A stretch of DNA of 64,000 nt. Origin: RHKX01 sp963823275. GTDB taxonomy: Bacteria > Actinomycetota > Thermoleophilia > Solirubrobacterales > 70-9. Below the pieces are notes generated by a model. It worked only from the letters and a program-made list of their open reading frames with translations, was not told where the DNA came from and made no database searches. Both the position numbers and the translations under genes were made by a program. Shown piece by piece: positions 9,291 through 17,936 of this stretch; position 1 is the stretch's first letter; each line of letters opens with the position of its first letter. The stretch is taken from assembly GCA_963823275.1 (NCBI GenBank), contig CAWGKW010000001.1, positions 558,001-622,000 of the forward strand, written 5' to 3'.

Positions 9291-9578
9291 CTAGCGGCTC
9301 TTGAGCAAACGCGCCACCGCGTCCATCATCTCGGTGGTCCGCTGGTCGCGATCCCCCTCGGCGGCGGCGACGACGCAGTGGCGGGCATGGTCGTCTAGGA
9401 CCTCGATCGCAACCCGATCGAGGGCTGAGCGGATCGCCGAGATCTGGGTGAGGATGTCGATGCAGTACCGCTCCTCGTCGACCATCCGTTCGACCCCCGT
9501 GACCTGGCCGCCGATGCGGCGCAGGCGCTTGGTCAGGTCGTCCTTGTCGTCGATATAGCCGGGGTTGGACTCGCTCAT
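9291..9578 (-). CDS. csoR: CsoR-type copper-sensing repressor
   Basis: All-helical metal-sensing repressor of 95 residues (DUF156 family). The Cu(I) ligand set C-H-C is present: Cys in EERYCIDIL, then His and Cys four residues apart in DDHARHC. The core LTKRLRRIGGQVTGVERM is canonical. The ATG at 9578 is chosen over upstream in-frame codons because it starts just before the fold and leaves the operator palindrome at 9589-9605 upstream. No copper ATPase or chaperone is adjacent, so targets other than itself lie elsewhere. Confidence 0.9.
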   Translation of the reverse strand: MSESNPGYIDDKDDLTKRLRRIGGQVTGVERMVDEERYCIDILTQISAIRSALDRVAIEVLDDHARHCVVAAAEGDRDQRTTEMMDAVARLLKSR

Positions 9579-9588
9579 GGCCTCGACT

Positions 9589-9605
9589 ATACCCCTAGCG
9601 GGTAT
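9589..9605. promoter_or_regulatory. CsoR operator palindrome
   Basis: ATACCC-CTAGC-GGGTAT, a perfect 6-bp inverted repeat with a 5-bp centre, 11 bp upstream of the csoR ATG. It closely matches the known G/C-tract CsoR operator class and predicts autorepression. Confidence 0.75.
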
Positions 9606-9617
9606 GCGAATCCGCAC

Positions 9618-11432
9618 TCAGCAGGGCCTCGGCACCTTGCCGCTCGCCCCCTTCACCCGCCCGTCGAGCGTCGTGATCTCTGCTCCGATCGTGGTGCTCC
9701 GCTGCTGCTTCAGCTCGCGTGATCGCAACCGGAACCGGATCGGCGCATCGTCGTCGGTGATCCGTTTGCCGCCGGGCAGCTCGAGGGTTGCGTCGAGCGC
9801 CCGCTTGCCGTCCTCGCCGGCCGGCCTGATCACGACGCCCGATCCCGAGCAGGCGCCGCCCTCCGGGCGCCGCCCCCGGTCGTAGTCGATCTCGAGGGAA
9901 ACGTCGGGGCCGGCTCGGCAGTCACGAGCGCCGCACAACTCGACCTGGTCGAGCAGCTTGCTCAATGCCCGTCTCTGCTTGCCGTACTTGGGGCTGTCAT
10001 GGCGGCTCTTGATCTGCAACGGGTCACGAACCAGGTCGTAGAGCTCCTGCTCACCATTTGGATAGCGGACGTAGGTGAAGCGATCGGTTCGCACCCCCCG
10101 ATAGCGCGGAACCTCTGGGTCGAAGCACGCCTCGTTGGTCTGACACCAGTTCTCGATCACGATCGCTCGCCCCATCCGCCGCTCCGGGTCGTCGATCGTC
10201 GGGATCAGCGATTCGCCGTCGACGGGGTGCCCGGGCTCGACTCCGGCGAACGCCGCGATCGTCGGCGCCAGGTCGACGTTGGCTGCAAGCTGGTCCCGCA
10301 CCTCGGCTCGCGGAACTCCCGGCCCGCGGATCAGCAGCGGCACCCTGATCGACTCCTCGTAGGGCTGCTGCTTGCCGTTCGGGATCCGGTGCTCCCCGAG
10401 CTCGAAGCCGTTGTCGGAGGTGAAGAGGATCACCGTGTTCTCGAGCTCGCCGGTCTGCCGCAGCGATTGCACGACCCTGGCGACCATGTCGTCGACCGCA
10501 AGAAGGCTCTCCAGCCGCGAGCGATTGCGGTTGCGGGTCATCGCGATCGTCCCGGCGCTCATCACCGGCCGCGAGCGGATGCCCGAGGGCTTGTCGGAGA
10601 CGTTCGCCTCGTTGAAGGCCTTGGTCCGGTCCAGTTTCTCGCTCGCGAACGCGCCGATGTGCCGCGGCGCGGGGCGCGGGTTGGGGAAGTTGGGGGTCGG
10701 AGGGTCGTCGTCGCCGTCGGAGGGCCGGTCATAGACCTCGACGTGGGGGGCGAGCGGCGTCACCTCGAGGAAGAACGGAGCCGGGTCCGCCGCCCGGCGC
10801 TCGATGAACTCAGCGGCCTTCTCGGCGTAGACGTCGGTCTGGTAGAGGGCCGGGTCGGGAGTGTCGTAGTCGCCGTAGGTGATCGGGGTCCCGTTCTCGT
10901 TCAGGGTGTAGCCATACATGCGGTAGGTGGTCGGATCGACCGCCCCGTACCACTCACTCCAGCCCGGGGGGACGTAGGTCGGGTCGTCGGCCCCGTAGCC
11001 GTTCATGTACTTGCCGATCAGCGCCGTGTTGTAGCCCGCGTCCTGAAGCCAGACCGGCAGGGTGTTGGAGTCGTCGAAGCTCGTGAAACCTCCGTGCGGG
11101 GGGCTGTTGCGGTAGACCCCCGTGTTGTGGGAGTAGCGACCGCTGAGGAAGGTCGAGCGGGACGGGCAGCAGACCGGGTTGCTCGCGAAGCTGTTGGCGA
11201 AGCTGGTGCCCTTGCCGCTGACGAGCTTCTCGAGCTTCGGCATCACCCGCATCGAGGCGAGGTCCTGATCGTCGGTCATGATCACGACGATGTTGGGCCG
11301 TTCGGCGACTCCAGCCTGCGCCCTCTCGCCGGCTCCCCCGCTGGCGAGAACGACCAGCGCGCCGACCAGCGCCATCCCGGCGCCCAGCACGATGCCGGTG
11401 TGTCTGCCCGATCGGATATCCAGCTCCCTCAT
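9618..11432 (-). CDS. Secreted sulfatase (formylglycine-dependent)
   Basis: Sulfate-ester hydrolase of the alkaline phosphatase superfamily, about 604 residues. An N-terminal hydrophobic segment (TGIVLGAGMALVGALVVLAS) predicts export or membrane anchoring. Metal-binding IVVIMTDDQD is followed by CCPSRSTFLSGRY, the C-x-P-S-R motif whose first Cys becomes formylglycine. Later come GKYMNGYG and SDNGFELGEH. The motif set resembles arylsulfatase/N-acetylglucosamine-6-sulfatase proteins. No maturation enzyme is in the window. Start chosen at ATG 11432; a GTG lies four codons upstream. It is on the same strand upstream of csoR, but the csoR operator separates them. Confidence 0.88.
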   Translation of the reverse strand: MRELDIRSGRHTGIVLGAGMALVGALVVLASGGAGERAQAGVAERPNIVVIMTDDQDLASMRVMPKLEKLVSGKGTSFANSFASNPVCCPSRSTFLSGRYSHNTGVYRNSPPHGGFTSFDDSNTLPVWLQDAGYNTALIGKYMNGYGADDPTYVPPGWSEWYGAVDPTTYRMYGYTLNENGTPITYGDYDTPDPALYQTDVYAEKAAEFIERRAADPAPFFLEVTPLAPHVEVYDRPSDGDDDPPTPNFPNPRPAPRHIGAFASEKLDRTKAFNEANVSDKPSGIRSRPVMSAGTIAMTRNRNRSRLESLLAVDDMVARVVQSLRQTGELENTVILFTSDNGFELGEHRIPNGKQQPYEESIRVPLLIRGPGVPRAEVRDQLAANVDLAPTIAAFAGVEPGHPVDGESLIPTIDDPERRMGRAIVIENWCQTNEACFDPEVPRYRGVRTDRFTYVRYPNGEQELYDLVRDPLQIKSRHDSPKYGKQRRALSKLLDQVELCGARDCRAGPDVSLEIDYDRGRRPEGGACSGSGVVIRPAGEDGKRALDATLELPGGKRITDDDAPIRFRLRSRELKQQRSTTIGAEITTLDGRVKGASGKVPRPC

Positions 11433-11496
11433 CGCTGCCAACACGGATCAGGACCGAGAGTAGCGACGCCGACCGCCGCGGCGCGCAGGTCTCAGG

Positions 11497-12519
11497 TCAA
11501 GGCTGAGAGCTGACCTGCGCCACCGGTATCCCAGGACTCGGCGGGGATTGATCCGGCGGAGCCGTCGCCTTGATCGCCACAGGAGCCCCACGTTTCCTCG
11601 GCCTGCGCACCTTCATGTGCTCGGCCAGCAGATAGGAGCCGATCACGAACGCACCGGCGAGAAGCTGGGCGCCGATCGTCTCCCAGGTGCTGTAGATCTC
11701 AAACCACGACCCCATCCATTCCGGCACCGTGAACGGGGTCGGAGTCGTTGGGATCCAGCCGAGCTGCTGGAACGAGAGCGCGGTTCCTCCCGTCATCACC
11801 ATCAAGACGACGCCCACGAGCCCGCCCGTGAGGACGAGCATCCGCTTGTACGGCAGCTTCTGGTGCAGCCAGAAGGTGAGGATTCCGACGACCGCGGTTG
11901 CGGCGAGGCCGATCGCCACGCCCTGGAGCACGGTTGCGGTGCCGCTCTGAAGCTGCAGGGTCTGCAGGAAGAGGACCACCTCGAAGCCCTCCCGATAGAC
12001 GCTCGTGAAGCCAAGGGCGAACAGGCCCAGGGTGGCGCCGAACCCGGTCGCGGCCAGCAGCTCACGGCGGCGGCGATGGTGGCGGCCGATCCACTGGCTC
12101 CAGTAGACGTTGTGGACGAACCAGTTGAGCACAAGCAGGAGCACCACGATCGCCAGGAAGCCGGTGATCGCCTCCAGCCTGGCGCCGAGCGGCGAGGCGA
12201 CGGCCAGCAGCGCCTGAGCGCCGAACCAGGTGAGCAACGAGGCGGCGAACGCGGCGATTGCGCCACCGACGACAGGTCGCCGTCGCACCTTGTTGGCGCC
12301 GATGAAGCTGGCGATCACCGCGGCGAAGATCAGCACCGCCTCGAGGCCCTCTCGGAAGACGATTATCGCCGAGTTGAAGACCACGGTGCCCTGGCTCTGC
12401 TCGCCGGTCACCTCGGTCGGATCGACTGGCCCAGTCGAGGCCGTCGCCATCAGATAGACCAATCCGGCGACCACCACGGCCCCCAGGATCCACAGCAGGC
12501 CGCGCCTGTGGGCCTCCAT
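11497..12519 (-). CDS. FTR1-family high-affinity iron permease
   Basis: Membrane Fe(III) permease of about 340 residues with seven or so helices and two REGxE motifs: FREGLEAVLIFAAVIAS near residue 50 and YREGFEVVLFLQTL in the middle. These supply the glutamates that handle iron in FTR1/EfeU. The open frame extends upstream, but ATG 12519 is preceded by GAGGTG at good spacing and starts right before the first helix. An IdeR/DtxR-like box lies about 80 bp upstream, consistent with iron control. No EfeO or EfeB partner is adjacent. Confidence 0.88.
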   Translation of the reverse strand: MEAHRRGLLWILGAVVVAGLVYLMATASTGPVDPTEVTGEQSQGTVVFNSAIIVFREGLEAVLIFAAVIASFIGANKVRRRPVVGGAIAAFAASLLTWFGAQALLAVASPLGARLEAITGFLAIVVLLLVLNWFVHNVYWSQWIGRHHRRRRELLAATGFGATLGLFALGFTSVYREGFEVVLFLQTLQLQSGTATVLQGVAIGLAATAVVGILTFWLHQKLPYKRMLVLTGGLVGVVLMVMTGGTALSFQQLGWIPTTPTPFTVPEWMGSWFEIYSTWETIGAQLLAGAFVIGSYLLAEHMKVRRPRKRGAPVAIKATAPPDQSPPSPGIPVAQVSSQP

Positions 12520-12598
12520 CAGCGGCACCTCGTTTCCGTTTCGTGCTTGCCCATCAGTTGACCCCTCGGGTCTCGTCAATCCGGCTGGTCCCTGATCA

Positions 12599-12628
12599 TT
12601 AGGGAGGCCTAACTTCGGTGACCCTAAC
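12599..12628. promoter_or_regulatory. Candidate IdeR/DtxR-type iron box upstream of the FTR1 gene
   Basis: TTAGG-N4-CCTAA inverted repeat at 12599-12612, with a further TTAGGG on the minus strand at 12622-12627. Read against the 19-bp IdeR consensus, the stretch 12599-12617 matches at about 13 positions by eye. It sits 80 bp upstream of an iron permease. Confidence 0.45.
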
Positions 12629-12752
12629 AAAGTCCGCCTGAAACGGTCGGCTTTGATTTCGGCGCGGGGGCCGGAGCGGGGGAACCCGCACTGCCGGAAT
12701 CCGGCCGCCGCGCGGCGGGCCGATGAGGTCGACTCGCTATAAGTGATTGGCA

Positions 12753-13589
12753 ATGGACGGCTATTTCGCATCGGATTCGATGCTGCGTCGTGTCCAGGGG
12801 GAGCGGATCATGATGATCTCGGGGCCGCGGGCGTTGCTCATGCAGGCGGCACACCCGCTTGCCGTCGAGGGTCTGCTCGCCCACACGACCGGACTCGACG
12901 ATCCCTACACCCGTCTGCGCCGTACGGCGGAGGTGATGTCGGCGATTGGATTCGAGTCGCGCGAGCAGGCGGATCGGATGACGCGGCGCGTTCGGGCGAT
13001 GCACCGGCGGGTCCGCGGCGAGCTCGAGACGGACGCCGGGCACTTCCCCGCCGGAACGCCCTATGCCGCCGACGACCCGGCACTGCTTCTGTGGGTTCTG
13101 TATTCGCTCGTGGACTCGGGGATCGTCGTCTACGAGCGCTTCGTGGCGAGCATGAGCCGCGAGGAGAAGGAGCGCTACTGGGACGACTTCCGGGTGGTCG
13201 GCAAGCTGTTCGGACTCGCCGACGCCGACATGCCCGCCGACCTGACCGAGCTCGGCGACTATCGCCGGGACATGTACGCGAGCGGGGATCTCTTCGTCAC
13301 CGACTGGGCCCGCGAGCAGGCGATTGAGATCGTCTTCCGGCCACCCGTTCCGATTCAGTTCCGCCCGCTCGTCGAGGCCGTCAACTTCATCACGATTGCC
13401 CTGCTGCCCAGGCCGATTCGTGAGCAGTACGGGTTCTCATCGCTGCCGCCGACGCCCGTCCGATCGCTCGCCGTGAACGCCTACGCCGAGTATCTGAAGC
13501 GAGCGGTTCTGCCGTTCGTGCCGAACGGCCTGAGGCGGATTCCGGTCGCCCGCGTCGTCGCAGCACCGGGGGGTGGCGAACTTGGCTGA
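12753..13589 (+). CDS. Oxygenase MpaB/latex-clearing-protein-like family (DUF2236)
   Basis: 278-residue protein with hallmarks of the heme-dependent MpaB/Lcp-like family: RALLMQAAHPLAVEGL near residue 28, RLRRTAEVMSAIGF near 55, and a central helix LLWVLYSLVDSGIVVYERF. The early His fits the family's heme ligation, but I cannot name the axial ligand with certainty. ATG 12753 is preferred to the TTG at 12747. Its end overlaps the next gene (ubiB-like) by 17 bp. The substrate is unknown; family members act on hydrophobic compounds or are uncharacterised. Confidence 0.75.
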   Translation: MDGYFASDSMLRRVQGERIMMISGPRALLMQAAHPLAVEGLLAHTTGLDDPYTRLRRTAEVMSAIGFESREQADRMTRRVRAMHRRVRGELETDAGHFPAGTPYAADDPALLLWVLYSLVDSGIVVYERFVASMSREEKERYWDDFRVVGKLFGLADADMPADLTELGDYRRDMYASGDLFVTDWAREQAIEIVFRPPVPIQFRPLVEAVNFITIALLPRPIREQYGFSSLPPTPVRSLAVNAYAEYLKRAVLPFVPNGLRRIPVARVVAAPGGGELG

Positions 13590-14988
13590 GGATCCGGAGG
13601 TGGAACGGCAGCAGCGCGAGGAGCCGCCGCAGATCCGCACCGGCCGGATCGGCCGGACCGCGGGGGTTGGTGGCATGGTCGCCGGCCAGGGCCTCAAGTG
13701 GGCGGGGACGCGAATCGCCAACCTGGGCCGCGGCGATCAGAGCTCGCAGCGGGCGACCGACGATCGCGTCGCGGCCATCGCCGTGCAGATCGCCCGTCAG
13801 CTGGGCGAGATGAAGGGTGCGGCGATGAAGATCGGCCAGGTTCTCTCCACCGTCGAGATGCCGGGCCTCTCCGAGGAGGGGCAGGAGGAGTTCCGGGCGG
13901 CCCTGGCGGAGCTGCGCGACAACGCTCCGACCTTCGGTTTCGACGACATTCGCAAGGTGGTCGAGGTCGACCTCGGGATGTCGATCGAGGAGGCCTTCGC
14001 CGAGTTCGAGCCGGAGGCCTTCGCGGCGGCGTCGATTGGGCAGGTCCACCGGGCCAGGACCCACGACGGCGAGGACGTCGCGGTGAAGGTCCAGTACCCG
14101 GGCGTGGCCGAGGCGGTCGAGGTCGACCTCAGAAACCTTCATTTGATCCTGCGCCTGGTCAAGCGGATGGCGCCGGGGCTGGACGTCAAGGCGGTCGGTG
14201 GAGAGGTCCGGGAGAGGATCTCCGAGGAGCTCGACTACGAGCTGGAGGCGCAGAACCATCGCGCTCTCGAGCGGGCCTTCCGGGGTCATCCGTTTGCGGT
14301 CGTCCCGCGAGTCCATACCGCGCTTTCGGGACGCCGGGTGTTGGTCAGCGACTACCTGGAGGGCGAGCGCTTCGACGCGGTCAAGGAGATGGACGAGGCC
14401 ACCCGCGACCGCTACGGCGAGATGGTCTTCCGGTTCTTCTTCGATCGCGAGCGAACGCTGATGATCCTCGGCGATCCGCACCCCGGCAACTACCTGCTGC
14501 TTCCCGACGGCAGGGTCGGGTTCCTGGACTTCGGCATGGTCCGGCGCGTCCCGCTCGAGCACCTCGAACGTGAACGGGCCCTCGGCCGGGCGATCGCCGA
14601 GGGTGATGCCGTGACCGTCCACGCCCTGATGTCGGAGCTCGGATACCTGCCCGATCCCGACGAGTTCCCGCCCGAGGACCTGCTCGACCAGGTCATGAGC
14701 GGGGCCAGGTGGCTGTTCGAGCCCGGGTTCCGGCGACTCGATCCCGAGTTCGCGCAGGAGCTGATCGAGGTCAGCAGCTCTCCGCGGAGCCCCCACTACG
14801 AGCGGATGAAGCGCCAGACGATGCCGCCGGCCTCACTGCTGATGCGCCGCCAGGAGGGTCTGATCTTCATCACCCTCGCCGATCTCCGCGCCGGTGCGGA
14901 CTGGGCCGCGATCGGCGCCGAGTACTTCGCCGGCGAGCCGCCTTCGACCGAGCTCGGTCGCCAGGAGCAGGACTTCTGGGCTCAATAG
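13573..14988 (+). CDS. UbiB/ABC1/AarF-family atypical kinase
   Basis: 471-residue protein-kinase-like fold. Family signatures appear in order: the KxGQ motif in GAAMKIGQVLS (about residue 90), the Ala-rich nucleotide loop AAASIGQVHRA, VAVKVQYPGV with the ATP-binding Lys, the ExD motif EELDYELEAQN, and the catalytic and metal loops GDPHPGNYLL and FLDFGMV. Homologues support quinone or isoprenoid lipid metabolism; here the substrate is unknown. The GTG start lies inside the upstream MpaB-like gene (17-bp overlap), so the two are probably co-expressed. Confidence 0.88.
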   Translation: MANLAEDPEVERQQREEPPQIRTGRIGRTAGVGGMVAGQGLKWAGTRIANLGRGDQSSQRATDDRVAAIAVQIARQLGEMKGAAMKIGQVLSTVEMPGLSEEGQEEFRAALAELRDNAPTFGFDDIRKVVEVDLGMSIEEAFAEFEPEAFAAASIGQVHRARTHDGEDVAVKVQYPGVAEAVEVDLRNLHLILRLVKRMAPGLDVKAVGGEVRERISEELDYELEAQNHRALERAFRGHPFAVVPRVHTALSGRRVLVSDYLEGERFDAVKEMDEATRDRYGEMVFRFFFDRERTLMILGDPHPGNYLLLPDGRVGFLDFGMVRRVPLEHLERERALGRAIAEGDAVTVHALMSELGYLPDPDEFPPEDLLDQVMSGARWLFEPGFRRLDPEFAQELIEVSSSPRSPHYERMKRQTMPPASLLMRRQEGLIFITLADLRAGADWAAIGAEYFAGEPPSTELGRQEQDFWAQ

Positions 14989-14997
14989 GCTGGCGAG

Positions 14998-15765
14998 ATG
15001 GAAATCGACTCAGCTGGTGCACTCGTAAGCGGCGGGGCCTCGGGCCTCGGCGAGGCCACGGTCCGCCGACTGCACGCCGGCGGCGCGCACGTCGTGATCG
15101 CCGACCTCAACGGGGAGAAGGGGGATGCCCTCGCCGCGGAGCTCGGCGAGCGCGCGAGCTTCCACGAGGTCAACGTCACCGATGCCGACTCGGTCGAGGC
15201 CGCCGTCACCGAGGCCTCGGGCGCCCCTCGCGGCCTGCGAATCGCGGTCGGTTGCGCCGGCATCGGCTGGGCGCAGAGAGTCACCGGCAAGGGGGGACCT
15301 CACCCGCTCGATCTGTTCAAGAACGTCGTCGAGGTCAACCTGGTCGGGATGTTCAACCTGATGCGCCTCGCGACGACGCAGATGAACGCCAACGACCCCG
15401 ACGACGGCGGCGAGCGAGGCCTGTTCGTCAGCACCGCGTCGGTCGCCGCGTACGACGGCCAGATCGGCCAGATCGCCTACGCGGCATCGAAGAGCGGCAT
15501 CGTCGGCATGACCCTGCCGGCCGCCCGCGACCTGGCCAGCCGCGGCATCAGGGTGATGGCGATCGCGCCGGGTCTGTTCGACACGCCGCTCTTGGCGGCG
15601 CTGCCGGAGTCGGCCCGCGAGGCGCTCGGTCGGTCGATCCCCTTTCCGAGCAGGCTCGGCCTCCCGGCGGAGTTCGCCGATCTGGTCGCGGCGATCGCCG
15701 GCAACCCGATGCTGAACGGAGAGACGATCCGCCTCGACGGCGCGATCCGGATGCCCCCGAAGTAG
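14998..15765 (+). CDS. Short-chain dehydrogenase, 3-hydroxyacyl-CoA dehydrogenase type-2-like
   Basis: 255-residue Rossmann oxidoreductase. The cofactor loop is GGASGLGEAT, Asp in VVIADLNG favours NAD(H), and the catalytic Ser...Tyr-x3-Lys appears in STASVAAYDG and YAASKSG. The overall pattern, including DTPLLAALPE and PSRLGLPAEFADLV, resembles 3-hydroxyacyl-CoA dehydrogenases of the HSD17B10 type used in beta-oxidation of branched acyl-CoAs. It lies 9 bp after the UbiB-like gene. Confidence 0.85.
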   Translation: MEIDSAGALVSGGASGLGEATVRRLHAGGAHVVIADLNGEKGDALAAELGERASFHEVNVTDADSVEAAVTEASGAPRGLRIAVGCAGIGWAQRVTGKGGPHPLDLFKNVVEVNLVGMFNLMRLATTQMNANDPDDGGERGLFVSTASVAAYDGQIGQIAYAASKSGIVGMTLPAARDLASRGIRVMAIAPGLFDTPLLAALPESAREALGRSIPFPSRLGLPAEFADLVAAIAGNPMLNGETIRLDGAIRMPPK

Positions 15766-15782
15766 GCGGGGGCCGTCGACCC

Positions 15783-15880
15783 GCGAGTCGCGCGCTTGCT
15801 TGTCTCTCGGGAGGGCCACCGGGCTCTGCCCGGAGGCCCGGCGCAGTCGAGCAGCCCGGAGGGCTGCGAGTCGCGCGCTT
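15783..15880. repeat. Intergenic palindromic repeat, single copy
   Basis: One unit of a GC-rich repeat that also occurs, inverted, as a tandem block at 40183-40457. It contains two hairpins: CCGGGC-TCT-GCCCGG and GCAGCCC-GGA-GGGCTGC. A flanking element GCGAGTCGCGCGCTT occurs at 15783 and again at 15866 (83 bp apart). It lies between convergent genes, as does the other block, so it may end transcription from both sides. Confidence 0.8.
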
Positions 15881-15882
15881 AC

Positions 15883-16131
15883 CTACGCGTCTGGGTAGGC
15901 CAGGAGGATGTGCCGGCAGCCGATGGCCACGAACTCCCGCTCGGTTGCGTCGGTCGCGCCCGACTCCAGGTGTTCGATGATCGTTGCGTTGGTCAGGGCG
16001 ACGAAGTCGAGATCGGCCTGGTTGAGGTAGTCGGACAGGCGAGAACGGTAACCCTCGATCGGCAGAGTGAGCTCACCCACGATCCGGTGGCGGTCCATCT
16101 CGAGCACGACGCGAATGTTCTGGTTCTCCAT
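15883..16131 (-). CDS. Small DUF6812-like protein
   Basis: 82-residue protein beginning MENQNIRVVLEMDRHRIVG, with predicted beta-strands (RHRIVGELTLP) and a short helix (SRLSDYLNQAD) before DFVALTNATI. This pattern recurs in small uncharacterised bacterial proteins (I recall the name DUF6812; the assignment is from memory). No catalytic motif or signal is visible. A start eight codons upstream (16155) is possible. It diverges from the GH9 gene across a strong inverted repeat. Confidence 0.65.
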   Translation of the reverse strand: MENQNIRVVLEMDRHRIVGELTLPIEGYRSRLSDYLNQADLDFVALTNATIIEHLESGATDATEREFVAIGCRHILLAYPDA

Positions 16132-16175
16132 CCGGGGGTTGTACCCGATCATCCGTGCGCCGGCGGGCCCGGACA

Positions 16176-16226
16176 GGACGTGGGTCGTTTTGAGCACGCC
16201 TGGGGTGTTCAGGAAGACCCACGTCC
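16176..16226. repeat. Long imperfect inverted repeat between divergent genes
   Basis: Arms GGACGTGGGTC (16176-16186) and GACCCACGTCC (16216-16226) pair perfectly. Inside, TGAGCAC and GTGTTCA pair with one wobble around a 7-nt loop. It lies upstream of both the small minus-strand gene and the GH9 gene (15 bp before its ATG), so it could be an operator or an RNA structure in either leader. Confidence 0.6.
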
Positions 16227-16240
16227 CGTACGGTTTGCCA

Positions 16241-17935
16241 ATGGTCCGCAGTTGCGTGCTCTCCCTCGCCGCCACCCTGCTCGTCGCGACATGTGCTTCG
16301 GCGGCCGGGCCGAGGTCCGTCATCCGCGTCGGCGGCCCGAGCGCCCCCGCGGAGAGCAAGGTCGCGATCGTCGGCAGCAACCGCGATCTGGGCGGGCAGC
16401 GGTTCTCGGTCGTCGACGCAGCCGGCGCAACGATCCTGCGCGCGAAGCTGAGGCGAGCCCCCGGACGGCCCGCTCCCTGGCGCCGCGCGTTCAGCGCCGA
16501 CCTGAGTCGCATCCAAGCACCGGGCGCCTATCGGGTCAGGGTCGGAAAGCTGCGCTCACGCTCATGGATCGTGCGCGAGACGGGCTCCGAGGACGCGATC
16601 GGCGCGATGCTCGGCTACTTCCGCGCCAATCGCGACGGAGGCGAGCCGACGGCCTTTCACGATCCCTCTCACCTCAACGACGCGGTGATCCACCCCGATG
16701 CGCCGAGCCACGGCGGCGAGGCGATCGACATGACGGGCGGCTGGATGGACGCCGGGGACATGATCCACTTCACCCAGACGACCGCGTTCGCGACGGCGAT
16801 GCTCGAGGCGAGCGCCCGTCTCGACCCCGCCTCGGCGAGCGCCCTCGAGGCCGAGGCCGGCGTCGGGATCCGCTGGCTGCTCAAGGCCCATCCGTCTTCG
16901 GATCTCTTCATCGCCCAGGTCGGGGACGAGCGTGACCACGATCTCGGGTTTCGCGATCCGGCCGACGACGACACCGACCCGTCTCCCGGGATCGGCGTCC
17001 GTTTCGCCTACCCGGAGATCGGCGGTGATCTGGCGGGCAAAGCCGCCGCGGCCCTCGCTCTGGCCTACCTGCGAACCGGGCAGCCGGGATTGCTGGCCGC
17101 CGCCCGCCAGTGGTACGCGGCGGGCCTGGCGGCGGCGCGGCCCGCCCGGGCGTTGAAGCGTGCGGGCTATCCCGGATACGCGGCCAACTTCTACGTCGCG
17201 GCGAACTGGAAGGACTCGATGGCGACGGGGGCGGCGGAGCTCTTTCGCGCCACCTGCGCTGCCGGTGGCTGCGAGCCCCGTTTCGAGGACGACTTCACGA
17301 GGTTCGTCTCCGACGTCCGCCAGTCAGGTCCGTATGCGGCGATGGGCGCCGTCGATGACTTCGCCTCCTTCGGTGAGGCGGAGGTCTGCGGTGCCTTCGG
17401 CGGCGGCGCCTCAGTTTTCGCCCCGGCCACCCAGCGGCTCGCCTGCAGGCTGCTTGCAGAGAACGGACGCATCGCATCGCGGCAGGCCCGCACCAACGCG
17501 TTCGGCATGCCCGGCTACTTCAGCTGGGGCACGACCGCTCAGAACGGGGCTGCCGGCGCGCTCGCCGCACTGTCGACCGCCGCCGGATCCGAGGCCCCGA
17601 AGGATGGATGCAGCGTGGCCGCCGGAGCTCGCGACTATCTGCTCGGGCGAAACCCGTTCGGTGCCGGCTTTGTCGTCGGCTACGGCCCTCGCGCCGCCGT
17701 CCATCCTCACCATTGGGGAGCGGTCTTCGGCGACGGCCTTCCCGCCGGTGCCGTCGTCGGCGGGCCCGCGCCAAGCTCTGAGGTCCGTGGGCAGGGATTC
17801 CGCGCCGGGAACCAGTTTGACAGCAGCTTCGCCGCCTATGAGGATCGGCGCGTGGACTACGTCACCTCCGAGCCCGCGATCGACTACACGGCATCTTCGA
17901 TCCTGCTGCTCGCGGCGCTCGAGGGGCGTTGCTGA
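16241..17935 (+). CDS. Secreted glycoside hydrolase family 9 (cellulase-like)
   Basis: 564-residue exported enzyme. The signal peptide MVRSCVLSLAATLLVATCASA is followed by an Ig-like N-terminal domain (about residues 25-115) and an (alpha/alpha)6 catalytic domain. GH9 signatures: GGWMDAGDMIHFTQ with the catalytic Asp pair near residue 165, YLLGRNPFGAGFVVGYG with the following HPHHWG, and near the C-terminus RVDYVTSEPAIDYTAS. That last motif keeps the acid/base Glu, although the usual Asn before it is Ser. It probably hydrolyses beta-1,4-glucans or related polysaccharides. There is no ribosome binding site of note. The acyl-CoA synthetase gene starts immediately after it. Confidence 0.88.
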   Translation: MVRSCVLSLAATLLVATCASAAGPRSVIRVGGPSAPAESKVAIVGSNRDLGGQRFSVVDAAGATILRAKLRRAPGRPAPWRRAFSADLSRIQAPGAYRVRVGKLRSRSWIVRETGSEDAIGAMLGYFRANRDGGEPTAFHDPSHLNDAVIHPDAPSHGGEAIDMTGGWMDAGDMIHFTQTTAFATAMLEASARLDPASASALEAEAGVGIRWLLKAHPSSDLFIAQVGDERDHDLGFRDPADDDTDPSPGIGVRFAYPEIGGDLAGKAAAALALAYLRTGQPGLLAAARQWYAAGLAAARPARALKRAGYPGYAANFYVAANWKDSMATGAAELFRATCAAGGCEPRFEDDFTRFVSDVRQSGPYAAMGAVDDFASFGEAEVCGAFGGGASVFAPATQRLACRLLAENGRIASRQARTNAFGMPGYFSWGTTAQNGAAGALAALSTAAGSEAPKDGCSVAAGARDYLLGRNPFGAGFVVGYGPRAAVHPHHWGAVFGDGLPAGAVVGGPAPSSEVRGQGFRAGNQFDSSFAAYEDRRVDYVTSEPAIDYTASSILLLAALEGRC

Positions 17936-17936
17936 G

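Noticed and set aside
13390..14796. 468-codon minus-strand open frame opposite the UbiB-like gene
   Set aside because: Antisense shadow; the plus strand has all kinase-family motifs in order.
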